This document shows, one piece after another, positions 16,900-24,398 of a stretch of 64,000 bases of DNA. Within the stretch, counting starts at the first letter, position 1, and each line of letters begins with the position of its first letter. This DNA is from Paenibacillus agri (GTDB lineage Bacteria > Bacillota > Bacilli > Paenibacillales > Paenibacillaceae): NCBI RefSeq assembly GCF_013359945.1, contig NZ_JABWCS010000209.1, positions 1-64,000 of the forward strand, in the 5' to 3' direction. Made by a program: the position numbers and the translations under genes. A model generated the notes under the pieces. That model did not search any database. It had not been told where the DNA came from and saw nothing but the letters and a program-made list of their open reading frames with translations.

Positions 16900-18288
16900 T
16901 TGGAAGCTGCAGCAACCATTTTGACTGAACTGGAGCATTACCTGAGAAGAGAAGCCTTGACGCTGGCTCAATTTGCAGAACGTACCGGCCTTCATTCCGG
17001 AACCCTAAGCAATATCATCCACGCCCGCCGACCGATTGCCATGCAGCAGCTTGACCGGATCACTTCAGCAATGGGGAAGCCGGATGGTTTTTTCTATGAA
17101 ATGTATATTCATGATTACATTATTGAAGGGTCAGCAGATTGGCGGCGAATTGGCCCTTTGTTGCAGAGATGTGCTGAACTGGACAAGCTAGGCGCGATTA
17201 AGAATATTGTACAGCATATTATGGACAATCTGATGTACTCTCCCTTGCTGTTTGAGGCAGCGGAAGCGCTATTCGCTCAAGGTTATCTTGTAGCAGCTGC
17301 ACTTCTGTACGAGAATGTGGCAGCAGGTGAAAAGCTCCAGCACTCCGAACGCCTGGCTCTGTGCCAGTACAGACTGTTTGCCATTCGTTTAGAGGATAAT
17401 CAGGATGAGAACCTGCGTGCCGCCAATCAATTCGAACCCTATATAGAGCGACTGGAGGAAGCCGATCAACTGGATGCGCTGAAGCATTTAGCGGATATCT
17501 ATGCCTCCCTGCATCGCTGGGACAAGGTAATGGAACTCGCAGAGCTTATGGGCCATAAAGCAGATATTCTATATCATCACTTTCGCAAAGATTCTGTGAC
17601 CAAGACACCGACTCGCCCTATCATCTATTACATCCTTTATGCCAATTTGCTGGGCTCCTTGGTCTGTGATGAGCGTGGAGATTACGAACAAGCCTTGCAG
17701 TATGCATCTCTATATTCGGACGTAAGCTGGGCAAGGTCACCTGTTAACGAAGAGGAGTCCCGGGTAATTGAACAATTCAAAGAGTGGGCTACAGCGAATA
17801 GCTACTTGTACCGCCTTATGGCTGGACAAGTAGACGTCTTACCCGACTACATCAAATATGTCGAAGTTCGGGAGAACGAAATATTCCAGGCTCTTTTTAA
17901 AATCATGCAGGCCGCCAACCGCTATCGATTTGATGTTGATGCGATTTTGTTGCAATTCACAGACAACCTGTCGTATAAAGAGCAACACAGCCGACTGGGG
18001 AAGTACACTCAGCAGTTAACCGGAGATAAATACACACGGTTTCTTACCGAACTGGCCATATACTATCTCAGAAAAAATAATCTAGAGGCTGGCTTTGAGT
18101 ACTTAATGGGGAGTCTGGAATCTTCGGTAAGAACGAGAAGCAATGATAGCATTGTGCGGTGTGTGGGATTATTTGAAAAGTACCGCGCGGCAGCTTCAGT
18201 AGAGCAACAGGAAGCATACGCAGGCTTAATCGGGGAAATGCACCGAATTAATGAAGAGAGAGCCTCTTATATCATTAAGACTTTATAG
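16900..18288 (+). CDS. RRNPP-family quorum-sensing receptor/regulator (AloR/AimR-like)
   Basis: About 462 residues. An N-terminal XRE-type helix-turn-helix (LTLAQFAERTGLHSGTLSNI, about residues 15-65) is followed by a long all-helical region of TPR-like repeats (about 75-460) ending in a basic/hydrophobic tail. This is the layout of the Rgg/Rap/NprR/PlcR/PrgX receptors that bind re-imported peptides. TTG at 16900 is chosen because AAAGGTGG lies 6 nt upstream and the promoter at 16819-16847 rules out TTG at 16741; ATG at 16870 has no Shine-Dalgarno. A 44-aa exported propeptide gene follows on the same strand, the arrangement of the Alo systems described in Paenibacillus. Targets probably include that gene. 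Confidence 0.85.
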   Translation: MEAAATILTELEHYLRREALTLAQFAERTGLHSGTLSNIIHARRPIAMQQLDRITSAMGKPDGFFYEMYIHDYIIEGSADWRRIGPLLQRCAELDKLGAIKNIVQHIMDNLMYSPLLFEAAEALFAQGYLVAAALLYENVAAGEKLQHSERLALCQYRLFAIRLEDNQDENLRAANQFEPYIERLEEADQLDALKHLADIYASLHRWDKVMELAELMGHKADILYHHFRKDSVTKTPTRPIIYYILYANLLGSLVCDERGDYEQALQYASLYSDVSWARSPVNEEESRVIEQFKEWATANSYLYRLMAGQVDVLPDYIKYVEVRENEIFQALFKIMQAANRYRFDVDAILLQFTDNLSYKEQHSRLGKYTQQLTGDKYTRFLTELAIYYLRKNNLEAGFEYLMGSLESSVRTRSNDSIVRCVGLFEKYRAAASVEQQEAYAGLIGEMHRINEERASYIIKTL

Positions 18289-18341
18289 ACACTAAATTAA
18301 ACTACACCTCACTCAAACAACTACCCACTATTTGGAATAAA

Positions 18342-18356
18342 AGTATTATTAATACT
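18342..18356. promoter_or_regulatory. perfect 15-bp palindrome, candidate receptor operator
   Basis: AGTATTA-T-TAATACT is a perfect inverted repeat centred about 52 bp before the predicted transcript start of the propeptide gene, directly upstream of its -35. That is a typical activator position. A second palindrome, CTATTAATAG (18395-18404), covers the predicted start. Confidence 0.55.
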
Positions 18357-18365
18357 AACTATTTT

Positions 18366-18394
18366 TTGAGCAAAGTTTGGCATCATCCTATAAA
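18366..18394 (+). promoter_or_regulatory. promoter of the propeptide gene
   Basis: TTGAGC (18366-18371) and TATAAA (18389-18394) are separated by 17 nt. The predicted leader is about 80 nt. Confidence 0.6.
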
Positions 18395-18480
18395 CTATTA
18401 ATAGAATCACTTTCAAGATTCCCTCAACAATTTTTAAAGTAGCCTGAACACACTACACAATTGGGGAGGTGTAACGAAAC

Positions 18481-18615
18481 ATGAGAAAGATGGTTTTGTG
18501 GGCAGTATCGTTTAGTTTCTTATTAATCGTAATTATTTCAGTAAATATACCAAGTAGTGGTTCCGAGTCAATTCAGTCCGCACTGCAACTCATGACACAC
18601 GGCTCTGGCGGCTAA
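18481..18615 (+). CDS. quorum-sensing propeptide (AloP-like), 44 aa
   Basis: The 44-residue product has a basic N terminus (MRKMVLW), a hydrophobic core (AVSFSFLLIVIISVNI) typical of a secretion signal, and a polar C-terminal part ending SALQLMTHGSGG. The Shine-Dalgarno GGGGAGGTG is strong, and the gene has its own promoter and terminator. In the peptide/RRNPP pairs the C-terminal 6-10 residues are cut off outside the cell and re-imported. Here the mature signal is probably within LQLMTHGSGG, perhaps THGSGG. As I recall, Paenibacillus Alo peptides also tend to end in Gly-Gly. It follows its receptor by 192 bp. Confidence 0.8.
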   Translation: MRKMVLWAVSFSFLLIVIISVNIPSSGSESIQSALQLMTHGSGG

Positions 18616-18650
18616 CGAGAAGCTTTTAACGTCTACACATTTAGACAAAA

Positions 18651-18700
18651 AACAAAAGAGTCGTTCTGGAGGTATCAGGAATGACTCTTTTGTTGTTTTA
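18651..18700 (+). terminator. intrinsic terminator of the propeptide gene
   Basis: AACAAAAGAGTCGTTC (18651-18666) pairs with GAATGACTCTTTTGTT (18679-18694), one wobble, followed by GTTTT. Confidence 0.85.
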
Positions 18701-18773
18701 AACCTCGTCGTTCCCCCAATCTCCTATTTTTTGACAGACGATTCTATAATACTACATATAGGAGGGATGTATT

Positions 18774-18941
18774 ATGCAGTCGAGCCAGCCAGCCATCTTA
18801 ATTCAAGTCGAGAGAGCCCGGGAAGAACTTCATCAAACACAGAAGAGATACGGTTTCTTTACACATCCCAAGGTCATCGAACAGTCGATGATTCTGGACG
18901 AGCTATTAAATCAATATCAACGCAAACGGCTTGTAAACTAG
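18774..18941 (+). CDS. Spo0E-like aspartyl-phosphate phosphatase, 55 aa
   Basis: 55 residues. The sequence has the two-helix hairpin pattern of Spo0E-family phosphatases: helix 1 is ILIQVERAREELHQTQKRYG, the turn is FFTHPKVIEQS, and helix 2 is MILDELLNQYQRKR. The conserved Ser-x-x-x-Asp of the SQELD motif is present as SMILD. Such proteins dephosphorylate Spo0A-P and hold back sporulation. GGAGGG lies 7 nt before the ATG. An overlapping ORF in another frame covers it, which makes it easy to miss. It follows the propeptide terminator, so it has its own promoter (TATAAT at 18745-18750 without a clear -35, perhaps needing an activator). Its place beside the quorum-sensing pair suggests a link to sporulation timing. 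Confidence 0.8.
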   Translation: MQSSQPAILIQVERAREELHQTQKRYGFFTHPKVIEQSMILDELLNQYQRKRLVN

Positions 18942-18990
18942 TTATTTCAATGATTTTCAATATAAATAAACACCTTATTTAGGGGGGAAT

Positions 18991-19113
18991 ATGTTTATTC
19001 CTATACTTGAAGCTATGACCATGGAGCAAGTGCTGGAAGTCATTCTGTTATTAGGCATGAACCTGGGCGCTGTATTTTGGGTACTACAAAAGCAAGCAAA
19101 AAAGACCCGCTAA
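18991..19113 (+). CDS. small single-helix membrane protein, 40 aa
   Basis: 40 residues: a short acidic N-terminal part (MFIPILEAMTMEQVLE), one hydrophobic helix (VILLLGMNLGAVFWVL) and a basic tail (QKQAKKTR). The predicted topology is N-out, C-in. The Shine-Dalgarno GGGGGG lies close to ATG 18991; ATG 19015 and 19021 are also in frame. It starts 49 bp after the Spo0E-like gene with no terminator between them, so the two are probably cotranscribed. No family was recognised. It could be a partner of the phosphatase or a cell-surface micropeptide. Confidence 0.5.
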   Translation: MFIPILEAMTMEQVLEVILLLGMNLGAVFWVLQKQAKKTR

Positions 19114-19114
19114 A

Positions 19115-19166
19115 TTCCTGTCTACACCAGCAAAATCAATATCCTGAATGCAAAGGTAGACAGGAA
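19115..19166 (+). repeat. 11-bp perfect inverted repeat after the small membrane gene
   Basis: TTCCTGTCTAC (19115-19125) and GTAGACAGGAA (19156-19166) flank a 30-nt loop. There is no T tract, so it is not a classical terminator. It could protect an mRNA 3' end. Confidence 0.5.
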
Positions 19167-19397
19167 CACAATGATAATAATTGATACACATACTACATAT
19201 AGAGCTTCAAAATAGATCGTTTCAGAGCATTCGGATTTACCCCCACTTGAACCCTCTTAGCTCCTCTATTTTTTCATAACAAATCCCTTCTTCATATCTC
19301 CAGACATAAACATCCGCAAGGTTATCAATATCAATATCAAGTAGCCAACACAACCTGTGCATTCAAATATTATCTAAAAGACAGTATAGAGTTATTA

Positions 19398-19427
19398 TTG
19401 ACGATGATAATCATTATCAATTATAGT
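19398..19427 (+). promoter_or_regulatory. promoter with embedded Fur box for the siderophore-binding lipoprotein
   Basis: TTGACG (19398-19403) and TATAGT (19422-19427) form a promoter. The 19-mer at 19400-19418 (GACGATGATAATCATTATC) matches 17 of 19 positions of the Fur box and fills the spacer, so iron-loaded Fur would block polymerase. Confidence 0.8.
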
Positions 19428-19497
19428 GTTATACATAAACTGATGGCTCTCTTAAATCCTGCTGGATGGTATTAAGGGTCACTCCGGAGGATTCCAT

Positions 19498-19539
19498 ATG
19501 TTTCATGGTGGAAGGGGCATTCGTTTGAATAAGACATAG
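19498..19539 (+). other. possible leader ORF (13 codons) in the 5' UTR of the iron lipoprotein gene
   Basis: ATG with a good CGGAGG 7-8 nt upstream encodes MFHGGRGIRLNKT and stops 45 bp before the lipoprotein start. The strong Shine-Dalgarno suggests translation, but this may be chance. Confidence 0.3.
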
Positions 19540-19584
19540 TATTTCACCGGAAAATTCAGGTTCAAGAGGAGAGGAACTTCATTC

Positions 19585-20565
19585 ATGCAAAGAAATACAA
19601 ATAAGTTACTGTTTGCTTTCCTTTTACTTTTCACTTTATTGCTGGGGGCATGCTCCAACGGTAAACCAAACGCTAATGAAAATTCATTAACACAAGCAAA
19701 CACCAAAACAATGAGTACGGTCTTCGGTAATGTTGATGTGCCTATGGAACCCAAACGTATTGTCAGTGTCGGGCTTGAGGATATGCTACTTTCATTGGAT
19801 GCACCGTTAGTTCAAGCCAGTGGAACGAAAGGGGATTATCTGTACGACAGACTTCAGGAGAAGAAGGTTCCGACTCTAAATTTTTCATCTACACCTAACT
19901 ATGAAGCTATACTGGCCGCGAACCCAGATTTGATTATTATAATTGATGGGTATGTTGATCAAGCAGGCTTTGAGAAACTTTCACAAATTGCGCCAACTCT
20001 TGTCTATGATCGAGGTGACTGGAAAACTTCAATCGTACAGATCGGCAAAGCGATTAATCGCGAAGAACAAGCAAATGAGATCATTAAAGCCTATGACGAT
20101 AAATTGAGTAAGGCACGTCAGACGATTGCTCAATCGGTTGGAACGAATAAAACCGTTACCTTAGTGCGGCTTACGGACAAAGAAGCTGACGTGTTTTTCC
20201 CAAAGTTCCCTTATGGGGGAGTACTCTATAACGATTTGGGTCTAAAACCTGATGTAACTCTTACGGAATTTCAAAAAACAGCGGAAGAAGACTGGGGAGC
20301 TACTTTGTCATTGGAGAAGCTGCCAGAATTGAAAGCTGATTATTTGTTTGTCACGGCAGGGTATTCTGCTTCTTCTGAAGAGGAGTTTCAAAAAACATTA
20401 GAGACCGTGAAGGGAGTAGAGTCATTGCAAGTGTGGAAAGCGATCCCTGCTGTGAAGCAAAACCATACGTATAAAGTATCGGCAAGGCACTGGATGCTCA
20501 ATGGCCCGATTGCTGACAGCATGAAAATCGACGATGTCGTGCAAGCTCTAACCGTAACAAAATAA
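19585..20565 (+). CDS. iron-siderophore ABC transporter substrate-binding lipoprotein
   Basis: 326 residues. The lipoprotein signal peptide ends in LLGAC. The rest is a class III (FecB/FhuD-like) binding protein: PKRIVSVGLEDMLLSLDA near the start, ANPDLIIIIDGY in the first lobe, the long connecting helix (residues 150-185), and SARHWMLNGPIADSMKIDDV near the end. It should capture a ferric siderophore outside the cell. No permease or ATPase genes are adjacent, so it depends on a transporter encoded elsewhere. GAGGAGAGGA lies before the ATG, and a Fur-box promoter lies about 160 bp upstream. A strong terminator follows. Confidence 0.9.
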   Translation: MQRNTNKLLFAFLLLFTLLLGACSNGKPNANENSLTQANTKTMSTVFGNVDVPMEPKRIVSVGLEDMLLSLDAPLVQASGTKGDYLYDRLQEKKVPTLNFSSTPNYEAILAANPDLIIIIDGYVDQAGFEKLSQIAPTLVYDRGDWKTSIVQIGKAINREEQANEIIKAYDDKLSKARQTIAQSVGTNKTVTLVRLTDKEADVFFPKFPYGGVLYNDLGLKPDVTLTEFQKTAEEDWGATLSLEKLPELKADYLFVTAGYSASSEEEFQKTLETVKGVESLQVWKAIPAVKQNHTYKVSARHWMLNGPIADSMKIDDVVQALTVTK

Positions 20566-20636
20566 ACTTAAGTCTCAGCCATTCGGTCCGTTCGATTCCA
20601 ATGGTGCCTACCCACTGCCAAAAACATTCCAGATTC

Positions 20637-20690
20637 AGCACATAAATACCCTGCCTTACCTACTCTATCGGAACATGGGTATTTTATAGA
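20637..20690 (-). pseudogene. decayed duplicate fragment of the neighbouring phosphodiesterase gene
   Basis: This stretch aligns with 20907-20960 inside the phosphodiesterase gene: both share CACATAAAT-like and GGAACATGGGTAT segments in the same order and spacing. In the frame matching GHTHVPVADVKEGIYVLNPGS it carries several stops, so it is non-coding. It lies about 100 bp beyond the 3' end of the intact gene. Confidence 0.5.
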
Positions 20691-20739
20691 GGACATGCTT
20701 GGAGGTATGTTCACCGTGACCTCCTTGCATGTCCTTTTT
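20691..20739 (+). terminator. intrinsic terminator of the iron lipoprotein gene
   Basis: GGACATGC-TT-GGAGGT (20691-20706) pairs with ACCTCC-TT-GCATGTCC (20719-20734), followed by five T. Confidence 0.88.
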
Positions 20740-20788
20740 CATCCCAAAGCCCAGCTATTCCTCAATCAATGGCATGATCGGCACTGCC

Positions 20789-21331
20789 CTACAGCTTAAT
20801 TCCCTTAATCGTATCCCCATCGAAATCCTTCACCCTGAACTCGCCGTTTTGAAGAATACCGTATGAGTTTGGATAATTCTCCTTGGGAAGAGAAATCGAG
20901 CCCGGATTTAGTACATAAATGCCTTCCTTCACATCGGCTACAGGAACATGGGTATGTCCTTGGATAAAAATATCGCCCGGAGATAGAGGCGGAAGATTGT
21001 CCATGCTGAAGCCGTGCCCGTGTGTCGCATAGATCCGCCGGCCTTCATGCAGAATCAGGGCATAATCGCCCATCATCGGAAATTCCAGCAGCATCTGATC
21101 CACCTCAGCGTCACAATTGCCGCGTACCGCCACGATTTGGCTCTTGTATGCATTCAGCTTGTCAGCGACGCCCTGCGGGTTATAGCCCTCCGGCAGCGGA
21201 TTCCGCGGCCCGTGATACATAAAATCGCCCAGGAAAATAAGCTGATCCGGCTGTTCCACGGCTACTTTTTCCAAAGTCTGTTCCAGCCAGAACAAAGACC
21301 CGTGAATATCGGAAATAAACATTAACTTCAT
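20789..21331 (-). CDS. YfcE-type metallophosphoesterase (phosphodiesterase)
   Basis: 180 residues of the calcineurin-like superfamily. All metal-binding motifs are present: SDIHGS (D-x-H), LGDFMYHG (GD), VRGNCD (GN-D), ATHGHG, and GHTHVPV (GHxH). YfcE-like enzymes cleave phosphodiester bonds with manganese; the natural substrate is uncertain. ATG at 21331 is chosen over TTG 21337 because GGGTGG lies about 7 nt upstream. It is monocistronic and convergent with the iron lipoprotein gene. A decayed copy of part of its 3' half lies just downstream. Confidence 0.88.
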   Translation of the reverse strand: MKLMFISDIHGSLFWLEQTLEKVAVEQPDQLIFLGDFMYHGPRNPLPEGYNPQGVADKLNAYKSQIVAVRGNCDAEVDQMLLEFPMMGDYALILHEGRRIYATHGHGFSMDNLPPLSPGDIFIQGHTHVPVADVKEGIYVLNPGSISLPKENYPNSYGILQNGEFRVKDFDGDTIKGIKL

Positions 21332-21520
21332 CGTCAACCACCCTTTCGTCTACCCTAATTTCAGATGCTTCCATTGTAGGACAGTCCTTGCTTTGGTTCA
21401 AATTACATTCATACAAATGTCCGCTAAGTACATCACATAAGACAGTAATGCGAATCAACAACACAAAGCGGACGCCTATGAAGGCGCCCTGCTCTTTCTA
21501 TACACATAACCTGTCATAGC

Positions 21521-23005
21521 TTAGGGCAAATTGGAGGCTCCCATTAAAAAGCGGTCCACTTCACGCGCAGCCTGCCGCCCTTCCTGAATAGCCCACACGA
21601 CTAGACTTTGTCCGCGGCGCATATCGCCAGCGGTGAACACGCCTTCCACATTCGTTGCTTGAGCACCGAACTCCGCTGCGGCATTAGAGCGCTCGTCGCG
21701 CGCTATCCCAAGCTGATCCAGCACCGTGCTCTCCGGTCCGGTGAAGCCCAAAGCCAGTAGCACCAGCTGTGCCTTCAGCACTTCCTCGCTGCCTGGCACT
21801 TCCACCGGTACCATCCGTCCCTGCTCATCTCGGGTCCATTCAATGCGGACGGTATGCAGCTCCTGCACCTGTCCGCCGTCATCCCCCACAAATCGCTTTG
21901 TCGATACGAGATAGCGGCGCGGATCTTCACTGTACAGGGCAGCGGCTTCTTCCTGGCCATAATCGACTTTGAGCACCTTCGGCCATTCCGGCCAAGGGTT
22001 ACCAGGCTGCCGCGACAGCGGTGCCTGCGGCATAATCTCCAACTGGATCACGCTGCGGCAGCCGTGCCGGATAGATGTCGCCACGCAGTCGGTGCCGGTA
22101 TCACCGCCTCCAATGACGACGACATCTTTGCCCGCTGCGGATAGGTACTCTCCGTCTGCAAGCCCGGAATCCAGCAGGCTCTTTGTATTCAGAGTCAGGA
22201 ATTCCATCGCCTGATGGATACCGGACAGCCCGCGCCCTTCCACCGGCAGGTCGCGGGCCACCGTGGAGCCGCCACAGAGAACAACAGCGTCATGTTCCCC
22301 CCGGACCTGTTCCGCAGGGATGTCCTTGCCGATCTCCGTTCCGGTCACGAAGGTGACGCCTTCCGCTGTCAGCAGATCCACGCGCCGCTGTACCGTCCCT
22401 TTATCCAGCTTCATGTTGGGGATGCCATAGGTTAGTAAACCGCCAATGCGGTCAGCCCGCTCGTATACTGTCACTGTGTGTCCAGCCTTATTAAGCTGGG
22501 CTGCACAGGCCAGACCCGCCGGTCCCGAGCCAACCACAGCCACTTTCTTACCTGTCCGCACCAGTGGCGGCTCCGGCACAATCCAACCCTCAGCAAAGCC
22601 CCTGTCTACAATCGCCTTCTCAATGGACTTAATCGTTACCGGCTTGCCGTTCATACCGACGGTACAAGAGCCTTCGCACGGGGATGGACAGACCCGGCCC
22701 GTGAACTCAGGAAAGTTATTGGTTTTGTGCAGCCGCTTTAGCGCTATCTCCCAGTTCCCACGATAGACAAGATCATTCCACTCCGGAATCAGATTATGCA
22801 GCGGGCAGCCGGAAGCCATACCGGACAGCAGGCGGCCCACATGGCAGAAGGGTGTACCGCAATCCATGCATCGAGCTCCCTGCTCCCGCAGTTTTTCCTC
22901 ATCCATTTTGATAGCAAATTCGTTCCAGTTCTTGATCCGTTCCAGCGGCACACATTCTGCCGGCGTCTGCCGCGCATACTCCATAAATCCGGTTGCTTTG
23001 CCCAT
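21521..23005 (-). CDS. gltD: glutamate synthase small subunit (NADPH, GltD)
   Basis: About 494 residues. The N-terminal 4Fe-4S cluster region carries the usual Cys motifs ([36 protein letters not shown]). An FAD site ([17 protein letters not shown]), an NADPH site ([17 protein letters not shown]) and the terminal FAD motif ([21 protein letters not shown]) follow. With GltB it makes two glutamates from 2-oxoglutarate and glutamine. ATG at 23005 is used because GGAGG abuts ATG 23014 too closely. The large-subunit gene is not next to it in this window, so either it is encoded elsewhere or the protein works with another partner. Confidence 0.92.
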   Translation of the reverse strand: MGKATGFMEYARQTPAECVPLERIKNWNEFAIKMDEEKLREQGARCMDCGTPFCHVGRLLSGMASGCPLHNLIPEWNDLVYRGNWEIALKRLHKTNNFPEFTGRVCPSPCEGSCTVGMNGKPVTIKSIEKAIVDRGFAEGWIVPEPPLVRTGKKVAVVGSGPAGLACAAQLNKAGHTVTVYERADRIGGLLTYGIPNMKLDKGTVQRRVDLLTAEGVTFVTGTEIGKDIPAEQVRGEHDAVVLCGGSTVARDLPVEGRGLSGIHQAMEFLTLNTKSLLDSGLADGEYLSAAGKDVVVIGGGDTGTDCVATSIRHGCRSVIQLEIMPQAPLSRQPGNPWPEWPKVLKVDYGQEEAAALYSEDPRRYLVSTKRFVGDDGGQVQELHTVRIEWTRDEQGRMVPVEVPGSEEVLKAQLVLLALGFTGPESTVLDQLGIARDERSNAAAEFGAQATNVEGVFTAGDMRRGQSLVVWAIQEGRQAAREVDRFLMGASNLP

Positions 23006-23014
23006 AACAGTCAT

Positions 23015-23418
23015 CCTCCGAGTCTTCTTAAATGACCGCCGTAAAGTGAATTGGCGGTGTCCCTTGTGCTGATTCGGCTTCTATAAGAGATCACATGCTG
23101 CAGCCGACTAGAAATATACCACTGTGAAGCAGCAAAGTAAGAAGTGGCCTAGAGGCTTCAAATCCCTGCTGCCACTGCCTGCAAAGTAAAACAGGGGAAT
23201 AAGTGAGACCATATTAACACTGCGCTGCCTTGCCGAAAATGAGCAATATCACCTTTTACGCAAAACGACATAATCAAATTAACGTTATCGTAACCGCTGA
23301 ATGATTCATTCACATTGCAGAAGCATGGGGGTTAGGGACACATACAGAACAGGCAGTGCCCACAACTGGACACTGCCTGTTTTTGTGAAAAGAATGCATT
23401 TACAAACCGTAGGCTGGA
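23015..23418. other. gene-free stretch upstream of gltD
   Basis: About 400 bp with no convincing ORF. On the minus strand a hairpin ACCGCC/GGCGGT (23058-23035) sits close before gltD and might affect its translation. A small palindrome GTTATCGTAAC lies near 23284-23294. No T-box or known riboswitch was recognised. A plus-strand terminator lies at 23349-23384. Confidence 0.5.
23349..23384 (+). terminator. intrinsic terminator facing the plus strand, no annotated plus-strand gene before it
   Basis: ACAGGCAGTG (23349-23358) pairs with CACTGCCTGT (23371-23380), followed by four more T. On the minus strand the tail is poor in T. It may end an unannotated plus-strand RNA or serve the minus-strand HAAS gene weakly. 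Confidence 0.7.
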
Positions 23419-24393
23419 TTAGGAACGCCCTTTACTCTTGAAAATATTATAGGCCCCACTGAACATGCCGAATAAAATGGCGGTGATCGGGAACACGATC
23501 CAATTGATATGCCATTGCTGGAAAACCAGACCACTGATCAGAAAAATGCAGGTCGCCAGCGGCCAAATAATCGCAGCCACACCTCCGATAACCCGGTCCT
23601 CTTCCTTCTTTGCCTTCGAATAGTCACCGGTTTGCAGCAAGATGCTAAAGCTATCCTTAATATTCCCATAATAGACGAAGAGGAACACGGCTACAGCAAC
23701 GATCTCCAGCAACACCACAACGCCCAAGGAAGCCGCCGCTTCACTGAATGCCGAGCCCACAAATATAGCAGCAGGGGATACCACGCATAGACATACGCCC
23801 ATGATCAGGGACAGAGTGTAGGTAGAAGCAAAGGCTTCCTGTTTTTGCTGAACATAGGCCTTCAGGTGGTAGGGCAAGGTGAACTCAGATTTCAAATATT
23901 TGTATTTCTCCAGCTTCATGCCGCTATAGATGAACATAGCAATAGCTGGAACGATGAACAAGAGCATGGCGATCAGACCAAACATATTGGCAGCATCTTC
24001 TGAAAAGCGTCCTCCCAGCATCCCTATCTCAAAGGAAGTGGTAATAAAAATCAACAGTGCCACGCCGGTCAGGACCAGGGCTACACCGATGCCGATCCAT
24101 AGACCCGATTTTCTTTTGGCGGCCATGAAGCCTTCAACTTCATCGTCCGCAAGCATAGGGGACCATTCTTCCTCCACCTCGGGCATAATGCCTAGTTCAC
24201 TGGTCAATTCATCAATATTGCCAAACTCCGAGATCACGATCCCTACGGCTTCATTCTCCGATTTCCCGTCCATCTTCAACTCGTAGTACTTTTCTTCCAT
24301 GCTGGCTAGCAGATCCTGCTTCAGCTTCAGCATTTGATCACTTTTGGGCAGGGTAGCGAACATATTGTTCAAATAGCTGATGATCGTATCCAT
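23419..24393 (-). CDS. HAAS-domain (permease-prefix) membrane protein
   Basis: About 324 residues. An N-terminal helical HAAS/DUF1700-type domain (about 1-75) contains ATLPKSDQMLKLKQDLLASMEEKYYEL and the heptad-like EAVGIVISEFGNIDEL. It is followed by a linker and about seven membrane helices. Such proteins occur almost always next to a PadR regulator and are thought to be its membrane partner. Here the pair is tight: the PadR gene ends 5 bp before this ATG, and the AAGGAG Shine-Dalgarno lies inside the last codons of padR. GTG 24402 overlaps the PadR stop but is too close to the Shine-Dalgarno. The two genes are one operon. Confidence 0.85.
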   Translation of the reverse strand: MDTIISYLNNMFATLPKSDQMLKLKQDLLASMEEKYYELKMDGKSENEAVGIVISEFGNIDELTSELGIMPEVEEEWSPMLADDEVEGFMAAKRKSGLWIGIGVALVLTGVALLIFITTSFEIGMLGGRFSEDAANMFGLIAMLLFIVPAIAMFIYSGMKLEKYKYLKSEFTLPYHLKAYVQQKQEAFASTYTLSLIMGVCLCVVSPAAIFVGSAFSEAAASLGVVVLLEIVAVAVFLFVYYGNIKDSFSILLQTGDYSKAKKEEDRVIGGVAAIIWPLATCIFLISGLVFQQWHINWIVFPITAILFGMFSGAYNIFKSKGRS

Positions 24394-24398
24394 GAACC

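Noticed and set aside
18731..18982. 83-aa ORF overlapping the Spo0E-like gene
   Set aside because: The Shine-Dalgarno and the conserved phosphatase motif belong to the other frame.
23015..23418. T-box or glutamine-type riboswitch before gltD
   Set aside because: None of the conserved T-box or glnA-type elements could be recognised; only a simple hairpin is present.
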